From Lantana camara (lineage: Eukaryota > Streptophyta > Magnoliopsida > Lamiales > Verbenaceae): 64,000 nt of DNA. Shown one piece after another: positions 45,034 to 55,514 of this stretch (the first letter of the stretch is position 1; each line of letters starts with the position of its first letter). The stretch covers positions 125,165,501 to 125,229,500 of the forward strand of contig CM074857.1 in the NCBI GenBank assembly GCA_037501455.1, read 5' to 3'. Under the pieces are notes generated by a model, which ran no database searches, was not told the DNA's origin, and saw only the letters and a list, made by a program, of their open reading frames with translations. The translations under genes were made by a program, and so were the position numbers.

Positions 45034-48000
45034 TTACGTCCCGTTTTGCAAGTTTGCTTCTCCACAGCTTTTATGAGAATTGTTTTCTTGTTCCAAGGGG
45101 GTGTCGTTTTTCTTGTCATTCGTAGGTTTCGTTGAGTTGCAATCTTCTTCTTGGATTGCGTCCAATGGGTACGTCCTCTTGAGCGCGGGCCTTCTTACGA
45201 ACTTTTTCTTGTTCGACTGAAATGAGCCATCATCACCTTTTATCATCTTGAGAGCCTGGAATATGTCACTCAGCATAAGCTATGGGAGAAAAGGTGCAAC
45301 TTTATTTTGATTCACAAAAGTGTTCTATGTATACTTTCAAAAATATCGCAGCATATACCCTTGTTGGAGGTATTCTTGGAAGTTCTACACGTTTATCGCA
45401 AAACCCAGGGACTATATTGTAATTTATCAAACTATGGATTAATTTGTAATTCGCCTCACCTCAGGGGTAGTAAATGTAATTCGTCCTATTTTCTATAGAA
45501 TCCCTGTGCTATTCTGTGTTGTGGCTTATGAGCAAAAAACAGGTACCTGGCTCATTAAGGGCCTTTCCGATGACTCATGATGAATGCATAACAAAGCGAC
45601 TGTAGCCAAGCGACTCATCTGTTCGATGTCGTAAACACCATTAAACGATGGATCAACTATCTCCGTGAAACTTTTATTAATCAGCAGAGGTCTGGCCTGG
45701 AAAAGGTTCGTATATTTTCAGCAAATGATTTTGTATTCATGATTAAAATGTTCTCAAAAATTATTACATCTAAGTTAGAAGCTAACTTACCCACATCACA
45801 ACACTATTATGCGACTCATCTAGAGCTGCTCGGCCACTAATGATCTCTAACAGTAGCACTCCGAATGCATACACATCAGTCTTCTCATCGACTATACCGT
45901 GCATGAAAATTTCAGGCGGGAGATAACTGTCCCAGAAGAAAAATGTTTAAAGTGACGTTTGAATAATTAGAGTCGACTATTTTCAAGCGTTTAACACTTC
46001 CATACCCAAATGTGCCTTCAAACTGTGAAACTGTAATGTGAGTCCATTGTTCAGGAAGCCACTTTGCAAGCCCAAAATCTGATATCTGCTCAAATAATGT
46101 TAAATGAAGCATCAATTTAGAGAATAATATAAAAAAACAAACACAAGAAATGAATGATTTGGCATTTTGATCTTGACCTGAGGTTCAAATTCTTCAGTGA
46201 GCAAAATATTGGCGGATTTGATGTCTCTATGGATAATTCTTCTTTGACACCCCTCGTGGAGATATGAAAGACCAGCAGCAATGCCTACAGCAATGTTGTA
46301 CCTTAGAGGCCAGGTTAATTTTTCCTTTTTGCCTGAGTAACAAAAGAGAATTAAGATTCTTGGGTATTTAAGAAGTGATAAAAGAAGTAAGCATGGTAGT
46401 AAATACACAAATATACCGTCTTTGTTTAATTATTACACATAGTTCCCTTGTAGTTTATCTCCGCTTTACTCAATAGTCGAAAGGGGTATTTGTAATTTTA
46501 AAACTAATCAGGAAAGTTTTGTGTAATGATACATGGTTACAGCACAGACAATGTAATTGACCCAAATGCACACATGCCAATTAATCACTTTTCTGAAAGA
46601 AAAAAAAAAGAAACTCAGGAGTAAACCTTTAATTAGAGATTGCAAGCTCCCATTTGCAGACAAAGGAAGAACAAGGTGCATTCCTCCTTCGACCCCATAT
46701 CCAATAACGCTGGAAATATTAGGATGGTTGACGTGTACTAATATACCAAGCTCCGATAGGTAATCTGCTGTCATCTCCTCTTGGCTTCCCCTAATCAACC
46801 TTTTCACTGCTACTAGTTGTCCATCTTCCAAATGTCCTCTGTAAACTTCAGAATAGCCCCCCTCTCCAATCAGATTTTCTGACCAAAATAATGAGAAAAT
46901 CTCATAAGTCTTCCACAACCAAACTAATGACGAGATGTAGAATACCAAAGAAGCTGATGATATCGAATAAGTGACAGCAGCTTTTGATTTGTTACAATAT
47001 GATTTAATAGGGACAAGTACTAGTAGTAACCAGTGACAAATTGGAGGATGTTCGGCTAAACTTATATTTAAAAGCTTATATTTTATCGAGCTAATACAAT
47101 GCTTTTTGAGCTTATAAGCTCGTATATATGATTCTAGAAATTGTTAACTCCTTTACTAACAAAGTTGACACACATTGAAGGATCTTACAAGCTGCTTAAA
47201 ACAGCTGAGCAACCTATGAGCTCAGCCAAACACCCTCATAGTTACTATCACACCTTTTATTCAACATTTCAAACAACACAATGACTTAAACGAAATTATA
47301 TGTATAGATATGTGTACCATGACTAAAGTTGTTGGTGGCAATTTCAAGGTCCGAAAGAGTGAAATTTCTCCAGTTCGTTTCAAAGCAATAATAAAGGTCT
47401 GCTTCTAGAGTCGGAGGAAGTGCAGGCAAACTCTGTGTAGTCCTATTGGTTCTTTTTCTTGAAAGCTTCCGGAAGGAAGGGAAGTGAGGAATTGTTGGAT
47501 GGAATGGCTGAAAATGCATTGTGGGGCCCTTTTTCAACTTGCGAAGAAACTCTTTCCATTGAGATTCAGATTTTCCATTCCCTTTATCTGCTTCTGTATC
47601 CAAAGTACTCACCTCTGGTGTCGTTGTTTGAACATTTGCTTCTTCTTGAGTTTCTTCAGTAGGTGAGCAAGATTCTTTTGCCCCCTCCAAATCTAAACTT
47701 CTCAAATCTAGAGCAATAGTTTCACAAATTTGTCATGTAATGTTAAGCAAAAATGGCGAAAGAAAAAAATGATAAGGTGAGTAGCACATTGCCTTTGAAA
47801 TTAAGTAAAATCATAACCCTATCAAAATATACTTAAGATAATTTATTGTCGCAGTTTACAGCAAGAAAGCTGAATAAAACTAGTGATAATTACACCAACA
47901 TACCTTGGGTTTTTGAACTAATTACGCAAACTTCCCCTAAGATTTAAAAAATGACAATAATTTCCCTTATCAAAGAAATTTGATCGATGAATTTTGATGA

Positions 48001-49027
48001 AGTCGTCTCTAAGTTCTTATGACTACTATGTTGCCCTTGACGCCTAGATGTCAATATCTGATTTCAAACTCGTGACTACAGTAGCAAGCTTTTGGTCAAA
48101 CCTTGGGGTATCTTAAATGAAGTTTCTGTAATATGTCAAACCTCATGTATGCCACGCAATTATCCCTAAAAACTATATATGTTCTCCAATCTCCAACATT
48201 GGCATTCTCAAACACTTCATATGTACCCCGCACTACGATTTATACTAATTTGAACAAAAATATTGTGTTCTTTTTTACATCTTCATTTTTGGCAATAACA
48301 TCACGAGACATTTCAATTGATCTTTGAGCAAGAAATACGTGAAACTGATGAAAAAAGACCATTGATGAAGGAACTTTCAGTATAAACATTAGCTTTGGAA
48401 ATACTGTATATTGAGAGGTGAGTTGCAACTTGGAAGAATATGTAAGGTTTTACTGCTTGCAAGTGATAACTTAATCTTGGGGAGCAATGTGCCAAACTGG
48501 TAGAAACATAGGATTCAAGTGACATTTACCCAAAACAAAACAAAACTATGGAAAAAGATGTAAGAGATCATGTACATATGTACCTTCAGAAGAAATAGAA
48601 ATGGAAGAAGTAGAGAAAAGCAATTTCTTCCCAATTACAAAAAACTGTCCTGAACTTTCCCCAGAAACGTCGCATGCATTCTCACTTTCCCTGTCACGAA
48701 TTCAACAAGCTCTCAAAAATTCATTCAATAATCCAAAACAATTGCAAATTTAGGGTATAAATTCCCCAAATTTAATCTTCACCAGCCCAGAAATTTTAGA
48801 CTGAAAATCAATACCCCACATGAATTGTTCATCAGGAATCAAATGCAACTTAATAAATGCAACAATAGCACGGAATTACAATCTACAAAGAGGAAATCAT
48901 GAATTTCTGCAAACCCAGAAACAGGAGCTACAATTTATACGCAAAATAGCACTAAAATGAACAGGATTAAACACAAAATGAGATGAAATTACCGTGTGGG
49001 AGGCGAAGGTTGACTAGCATTTTCCAT
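45034..49027 (-). CDS. Receptor-like cytoplasmic kinase, class VI (RBK-like), 9 exons, 516 aa
   Basis: Exons 49027-48993, 48690-48584, 47707-47318, 46878-46627, 46332-46178, 46085-46006, 45926-45791, 45696-45547 and 45279-45034, all in phase. No signal or membrane segment, so cytoplasmic. After a Ser/Thr/Glu-rich N-terminus comes [16 protein letters not shown] and the kinase domain: glycine loop [12 protein letters not shown]203 in [17 protein letters not shown] with D298, DFG at 316-318, and [35 protein letters not shown] is typical of the RBK1/RBK2 group, which bind ROP GTPases. The basic C-terminal tail has [15 protein letters not shown]. Exon 1 is only 35 bp; the 5' leader is CT-rich. Intron 2 is nearly 0.9 kb. 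Confidence 0.93.
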
Positions 49028-49480
49028 GGTTCCTTAAAGACCTTCGAAAAGAGGTTCTTCAGGAACCAATATTGTTTCAGGTTTCTGCAAAACTTCAATT
49101 CAGGAGAGAGAGACAGGGAAAGAGAACAAGAGAGAGAGAAAGAAAGAAAGAATAATTTGAGAAGAAAAATGGAACGTGAGAATATGGTTTGCATGTAATG
49201 TTCCACAATATATGCGAGATGTCCGTGCATGCTATAATATCGGCTTCGATCCTGTTCATCCCATCCAAAATGCTCGCTGTATAGGAATCTTATCGGACGC
49301 GACATGACACGAACGCAAATATAAAAACCCGATATAAAATAGCCTCACATAAAAATTTGGATAAATTTAATTGCAACCTTTTTAGTAATAATTTTATTTA
49401 AAGACAAACAGATAAGGTATAATAAGTGAATCAACAACGATTCTCTTTTGAAAAAAATATATAAAAATTGCAACTTTCAT

Positions 49481-49738
49481 TTAGTTAGATGGTAAGTATT
49501 GTGGCAATTTTGGTCACGCAAAGTATAAAATTTGCATGGGATTAATTGGTGATGCTGTGTTGGATAGGTTAATAATGCAGTAAAATTTTAATTGAGATTT
49601 GGTTCCGTCGAAACCAACCAATTGAAAGAGTAAGTGTATTATATTTGTTATTTAATTTGTCATTCTTCTTAAAATTTTCACCAAACACACGACAAGTATA
49701 AAACATTTATCCTCTCGCTACACTGTTCAGAGGTAATA
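49481..49738 (+). repeat. tRNA-derived SINE-like copy 1
   Basis: Starts with box-A-like TTAGTTAGATGGTAAG and ends with a tail (TTGTTATTTAATTTGTCA ... CTCGCTACACTGTTC) that aligns with the tail of 60913-61075. Box B is not clear. Confidence 0.5.
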
Positions 49739-49977
49739 GAATAAGGAAAATACTATTTTTTGTCTTAAAGTTTAGATTATGGGATAATTTTAGTCTCAAA
49801 TAAATAATGTTTTGAAAGAAAGAAACCAGATATACGTTTAATGGGCCTAGCTGTAAATGAGCCCAAGAAAACGGGCTTAACATTTTAATTTTGTTATGAT
49901 ATAATTTAGTATTTTAGGTATTATATTAATATGAAAATAATTATAATTAATCTTTTATATATGTTTTTTCTTCTATT

Positions 49978-50157
49978 TTAGTGTTTAATGCATGATTTAT
50001 TTATTTTTAAATGGAAATCGGTGAGAGAGACCGTGAAGTTGTTAACGAGGCCTCCCTCATATGTAAAACTGAGAAAAACAAGAGTATAGACATAAAGCCA
50101 TGATCCAACAATCAAGTCAAACCTTACAACAGCTAGCAATGTCCTATCCAATAGATA
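49978..50157 (-). pseudogene. RNase-H-like (LINE type) remnant, C-terminal part
   Basis: The minus-strand frame includes FDLIVGSWLYVYTLVFLSFT then YEGGLVNNF, resembling the end of the RNase H domain found in plant LINE-type ORFs (HxYREGN-A-D pattern), but key residues are lost. It lies immediately beyond the gypsy-3 target site and continues the piece at 58920-59280. Confidence 0.4.
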
Positions 50158-50162
50158 CAAAG

Positions 50163-51008
50163 TGATGGTGCAAAGAATCTGAGTCTCCTAATGCAACAAC
50201 ACTTTAGAATTTGTTTGAAAAGGGAAAGACCATCACAGGCGTGAGAGCCTCAGGATCTGGGTTTCCTTTTGTGCGTGGGTTCTTCCAGCTAGGATAACAC
50301 CAAGTATGCAAGATTCAAAGGTAGTGTTACTGTGGCGAAATGAAAAGCTTGGGAAGATCAACGAGAAAACGCCCAGAACAGTATGTGTGGTTTAGTATGC
50401 AGATTATCACTTGGGAGAGAATGCATGGCTTCTCTCCTATTTATATGTTAGGGATGGGGGTAGATGGGTAAATTGACCATGTGGTCCCAAACCTGTGTTG
50501 CCCTAACACGCGTCAAACTTTGGTGGAGTGAGAATGACATCCCTGAAAAGGGTGACGGCGTGTCAGGTGCGCGGTGCACAGTACTTTTGTGTCAGAGGTT
50601 GTTGACGAGGGTTATGCGGGGGATGGGCCTGAGATTCTTTCTGCCGAGGTTCGAATCCAACGAAACGGGTCATGGAAATGCCCGAGCGTTGGTGACGCTC
50701 GAAGAATGCATGGATGGCCTCCCCACAATATGAAACCCTTGAGCGTCGAAGATACCGAGCGTATTAGTGGGGCCCTCATGTGGGTGCTTCCCGGTGAGGG
50801 GTAACCCTGAGGGCCGCTATCCGAGCGTCAAACCCATTGGGGAGGGCCCTTGGTCCGAATGGTCATCCGCTGACTGATGGATGACGCTAGCTGGCAATTG
50901 AGCGGTGGGAAGGCCCATGAGCCCAGCAAGGCGAGCGTCAAGGAGTTAGTCTGCGGTGTGCTGCCACGTGGACGGCTCTGATTCGAGAATGATTTTCAGG
51001 CCTCATCA
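50163..51008 (-). repeat. 3' LTR of gypsy-3
   Basis: TGATGGTGC...CCTCATCA on the + strand, 846 bp; repeated at 58069-58914. Contains many GAGCG and ACGCTC words also seen through the internal region. On the element's strand, CATATAAATAG (about 50437-50447) is a likely TATA box. Confidence 0.95.
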
Positions 51009-51022
51009 TTTTGCCCCCCAAA
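51009..51022 (-). other. Polypurine tract of gypsy-3
   Basis: The minus strand TTTGGGGGGCAAAA abuts the TGATGAGG start of the 3' LTR. Confidence 0.85.
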
Positions 51023-51598
51023 TTCTGTAGTATCGCGTCGAGCGTACTGTAGAATTTATAAAGGAGGGATCCTGAATTCCAAATATCCGAGAGACGGGAC
51101 ATTACCCTCGAGGAGACTGATGGTCTTCTGTAACGGACACCAACTGACATCGCATTAAATGCTGTCAAGTCCGCATTTAATGCTGAGTGGGAACGTGGGC
51201 GCGTGGACTCCGGGATACGTGAGGCGGTTACCAAAAGTGGGGGGTTTCCCAGGCGGGAAATGATTGCACTTTTGAATTTTCAGCCCTAAACCGTGATTCA
51301 CCTCCCCTATAGATAAGGGTTTGCAGGGCTTTGGAAGCTTTTTCACGCATTCTGACTTCCTTCAAGCATATCCATAGCAAGAGTCCTTTGCTCCGGCGAA
51401 CTTCTTCTTCTCCAAATCTTAGGTAAAAAATTCCTGACTATTCTTCTTATTTTCCCTGTGTTAACATTAGCTTTAGGTTGTGTGAGACGAACCCTTGAGG
51501 GAAAAACCGCTATCTACCGTTGAATCTGTCTCTGAAAGTTTTATCCCCCCTTAAACTCTCTGTGAGAAATTCCGTTTCCAAAAAATTGAAAACTGATC

Positions 51599-54463
51599 AT
51601 GGCCGGAAATCAAGCCGATGATTACGTGAGGGAGATTGAGGAGATGTCTGTGGGGAGCTCTTCCCCTCATGGCGATGTCCCCGTGGCCGTTCCCCTAACT
51701 AGGGCGCACCCAGTTGGAGGTATTCCCATGGCTATATCGGTGGCCCAGGCTCCGGTTGACGCCGGGGAGGAAGAGGTGAACGCCGCTGTTCAAGGGATGA
51801 ACGAGCGTGCTCCCGGTGAGCAAGAAGATCTCTTTGAGGAGATGGACAATGTAATGGAGATGATGAGACAAGGGGAGAGAGCACTCCCAGTTTTGAACAG
51901 TGCTGTGAGACCCCAGGATCACAGGATCACAGTGGCGATGGCGGCTCCCGAGGGTGAAGCGGGGCCATCCGGGCGTCCATTCGAGGCTGAGCCCTCCAGA
52001 AGGCGCCATAGGAGGGGCAAGGAGCCTGTCACCCGAGTGAGGCGAGACAACCGCCATCAGACTGACAGGTCTCCGGATGAAATCGAGAGCATTCTGACCC
52101 TCGGGGATTTGGATGAATTGAGGGCGAAGGCGTATTGGGATGAAGTTGTGTTTCCCATGAGGCTCCCGGAGGAGGGAGAAAGAGCCAATAGTCCACCGCC
52201 CGGGATGCTGACTGTATACTGGGACGCCGTTCTTGCTGGGGGTCTGAGGTTTCCCATCGCTCGCGAGGCCGCCAACATCTACCAACACTTAGGGCTTTGC
52301 CCTTCACAAATTCTCCCCAACGGCATAGCCCTAATCAACACGTTCATAATAACGATGAAGGCCCTGGGCAAAGCACCCTCGATCATCAATTTTGACAGCT
52401 TGATCCAAGCGGCCCGCTCACCACGCTCGTCGCCCACAGATGGATTTTACTACGCTCAGGCCAAATCAGGCTTTAGGATGATAAATTCTCCATCTTCCTC
52501 ATATGGCGAGCACTGGAAGGAGAAATACTTTTTCGTGGGGGCTCCCGGGGGAATTTTCGGAGTTCACCGACAATGGCTGATTCATGGCGAGGGTCCCCTG
52601 ATTAGGGAGAGGATGAGGAACAAGGATTTTGAGGAGTGGGCAATGGGGTTGGCGCTCGAGATGAGGGCTGAAAAGAAGTGGATTGAGGCGGAGACACTGG
52701 TGAAGAATGAGAAGATATTGTTCCGCTACGGATTATCTTGCCCCCCGGATATGATACTCAATCCCCCAACTGACATCATGGCCCTCGATGGTCAGATTCT
52801 AGGAGCTAACATCTCTAACCTCTAGAATAGTTTTCTGACTTAACGTTACCGTTGTTTTCTTGTTTATGTGATCCAGATAATCAGTCTTCTGACGCTCGCT
52901 TCCTTTGGCTTGCAGGCATCCAAATTCTATCACAAGGCATGAATGCTGAGGCTCTATCCCGTATGCTGGGTGCCCAAGGACCCGCAGTTGACCCCCAACA
53001 GCCGCAACAGCAGCAGAACCGCCCCCCGAGGGCGAGGGTAAACCGCCGAGCGGCCGGTCGCGGGCGAGGCCATGCTCATGGGGGTGCAGAAGATGAGGTT
53101 CCTCCGAGGGGCCCAATCGAGGACTTAACGCTGGAGGGTCCCCATGAGGCTACTCCTCCGCCGGCTGCCCCCGCGGGCCCAATTTCCCTTAGTTCCAGCG
53201 GGTCACGGAACCGCTCGGGCGAGCCTGTCCGTATCCACGAGATCCTCCGTGCCGACCGTCAGGGGAAGAGAAAGAGGATGCCAGACTCTCTCCCCATTTC
53301 AGGCAAGGGTAAAGAGGTGGTCGTGGGCCACCGCGGCGAGGGCAGCGACACTTCATCTTCTGAGGATGAAGTATTTTGGAAGATAGGCTGCAAGGGTGAC
53401 TCTCGCTATAAGCGGCAGCGGACTGAGGGCCCTGTACTCCTAAAGAAGAGCGCTTATTCTGTCAACCTTGTCTCCGACATCGTTGGAAAACTACAATTTT
53501 CCGGCGATCATGACAAGCTGAACAATCATGATGCCGCTCGCGTTGCGGATGACGCATGCCACGTCCTTTTGACGGTAATTCTTTATTCCTCTATATCAAA
53601 TCTTCTTTTCTTCCTTCCATATTCGAATTAAGACCCTCGCTTATTGCTTCCAGGAGGTAATCCCGAGGCTGAAAAACTTGCAAGGGTGAGCGCAAGCGTA
53701 TTCCGAGCATAAAGCCAAGTACAAGAAATTGCTGCGCGTCTCTGACCCGGTCCAACTGCAAGAGGATTACAACAACCTCCATGCTCAACTGACCACAACC
53801 CAACGTGATTTGGACCAAGCGAGGGAGAACCTTCGAAAGACGGACGAGGCCTACCTTACCCTTGATGAGCGTCACAAGAAAATGAAGGAGGAGCGAGACC
53901 AGCTGAGGGCCCAAAACGGAGAACTGGGTGTGCAGTTGGCGGAGAGCACCCGCCAGAATGAGGTGGCCAACAAGGCCTTCGCTGATTTGCAGAGCAAAAT
54001 ACAGGGCTTGGAGGCGAGGGTATCTTGGGAGGCGGTGAAGAAGTTCGTGCGCTCGAAGGCCTTTGTGTTTGCGGCCAATATCCAATGCTTCGATAATGCT
54101 CGACGCTTCTTTCACAAGGCGATTGGGCAGATGGTGAGGTTGGGGCTGGCTCCTGAAAGCGCTCGAACTGACGTTCGCCTCCGCATGGATCTTGACGAGA
54201 ATTGTGAGCCGATGGTCCAGGAGGAGGACCCCTCGGATAGCCTGGCGGAGCCTGAGTATCAGGAGTTGGTGGAGACGCTCCAGAGGGAGTTTATCGCCGC
54301 AAACCGGAGGGATCCTGAGCCTCTCTTAATTGAAGATGAGGGCACTCTTATGGACGTAGCGGATGCGGATGAACCCGGCGAGGATCATACCTCTGATGCT
54401 AACGTACTAGCTCCAGTTCCCCTTTCGACCGCCCCTCCCGAACCTGACGCACCGGCCCAGTGA
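51599..54463 (+). CDS. Gypsy-3 antisense ORF (putative gypsy-type transposon domain, basic region, coiled coil)
   Basis: Runs opposite to pol. Probable exons 51599-52790, 52877-53574 and 53654-54463; phases agree. Exon 1: acidic N-terminus, basic SRRRHRRGKEP, then the conserved domain (VFPMRLPEEGE, GGLRFPIAREAANIYQHLGL, CPSQILPNGIALINTF, WKEKYFFVG). Exon 2: NRPPRARVNRRAAGRGRGHA and a Ser/acidic stretch. Exon 3: long coiled coil (LHAQLTTTQRDLDQARENL) and an acidic tail. An in-frame TGA at 53687-53689 interrupts exon 3, so only the first two exons would be translated unless splicing avoids it. Function unknown; homologous to the antisense ORF of gypsy-2 with the same exon 2/3 border (EVIP/DVLP). 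Confidence 0.75.
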
Positions 54464-55514
54464 AGCTTCCAAGACTGCCATTCTCTTGCTCTTGTTCGCT
54501 CGAATGCCTCTTTCCCCTTTATGAACAATTTTACTCTTGTATTCAACTCTTCCTTTATGAACAATTTTAATCTTGTATTTCTTTCATTTTTAAATATCTG
54601 AATGTCTGAATGTCTGGATGTTGTCTTATTTGCTTTCAAATGATGAATGACACTATTCCACTGCGCACACCGCTTTCATATTGATATCTGCTTGTTCGAG
54701 CGTTTGAGTTAAGTGTGTAAGTGGGCCAGGGCATCTTTTACAACGGTCCTCTGACACTCATCACCGCGCATATTAAGTCTAGATGCTCACACCAACAGGC
54801 GGTTGACTTATCGTAAATATGGGCGCGAGGGTGACCCTTGGGAGGGTTCCCTGGCCATAGTGGAAATGAACTGTGTATTTGGACTTAGAAAACCTTTGAG
54901 GAAATACAGGCGCGAGGGTGATTCTTTATGAATATTCCCTGGTTGTATTCTTCTTGAGGCTTGAATTTTAACTTAGGAAATTCCTAAAGATTCAGTGGAA
55001 TGTCGACCGTAGACATTGGCCTGTAGGATTGGCTAGGTAAGGGTTAAAACGAGCGTAGCCGTAGTATTAGTGGCATCCACTATTTACGAGCGTGCTCTTA
55101 CCCAAAAGGATGAAGGTCAGAGGGGGTTCTTACGGGCACGAGCTGGAGCGGTGAGCGCTCAGCTGGCGTAAGTTGAGCGTTACACTCCCCATTGCCCGAC
55201 GCGCTCACTTTTAGGATTTTGTTCTCACAAACCGCTCATACTGTCCCAAGTGGATGAATATCAACACCTGGACAATGTAGTTTTGAAACGATTGATGTAT
55301 CGCGTAGACCGTTCAACGTGGAGGATGCTCAACACGGAGTTGGCCTTTCGCCGCTCGAATCATCAGATCAAATAAGAAAACAAGTGGATAGCAAAAACAA
55401 AGAATTAAACACTTACTGATATATAAATGCATTCTTGGAAATTATTACAACGCGCTTTTTATCAAAGAAAAACATTTCATGTCGCGGACGGACCATTACA
55501 AAGAGGTTTGGAGT
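54464..55514. other. Spacer between the convergent antisense ORF and pol of gypsy-3
   Basis: No coding sequence. Contains a repeated phrase GGCGCGAGGGTGA (54828 and 54908) and GAGCG-rich words. 3' ends of both transcription units meet here. Confidence 0.6.

Noticed and set aside
47890..48140. Possible MITE inside intron 2 of the kinase gene
   Set aside because: It begins like sequences near 36340 and 45340 but I could not find inverted ends or a target duplication.
50464..50804. Paired open frames repeated at 58370-58710
   Set aside because: They lie in the two LTRs of gypsy-3 and are chance frames duplicated with them.
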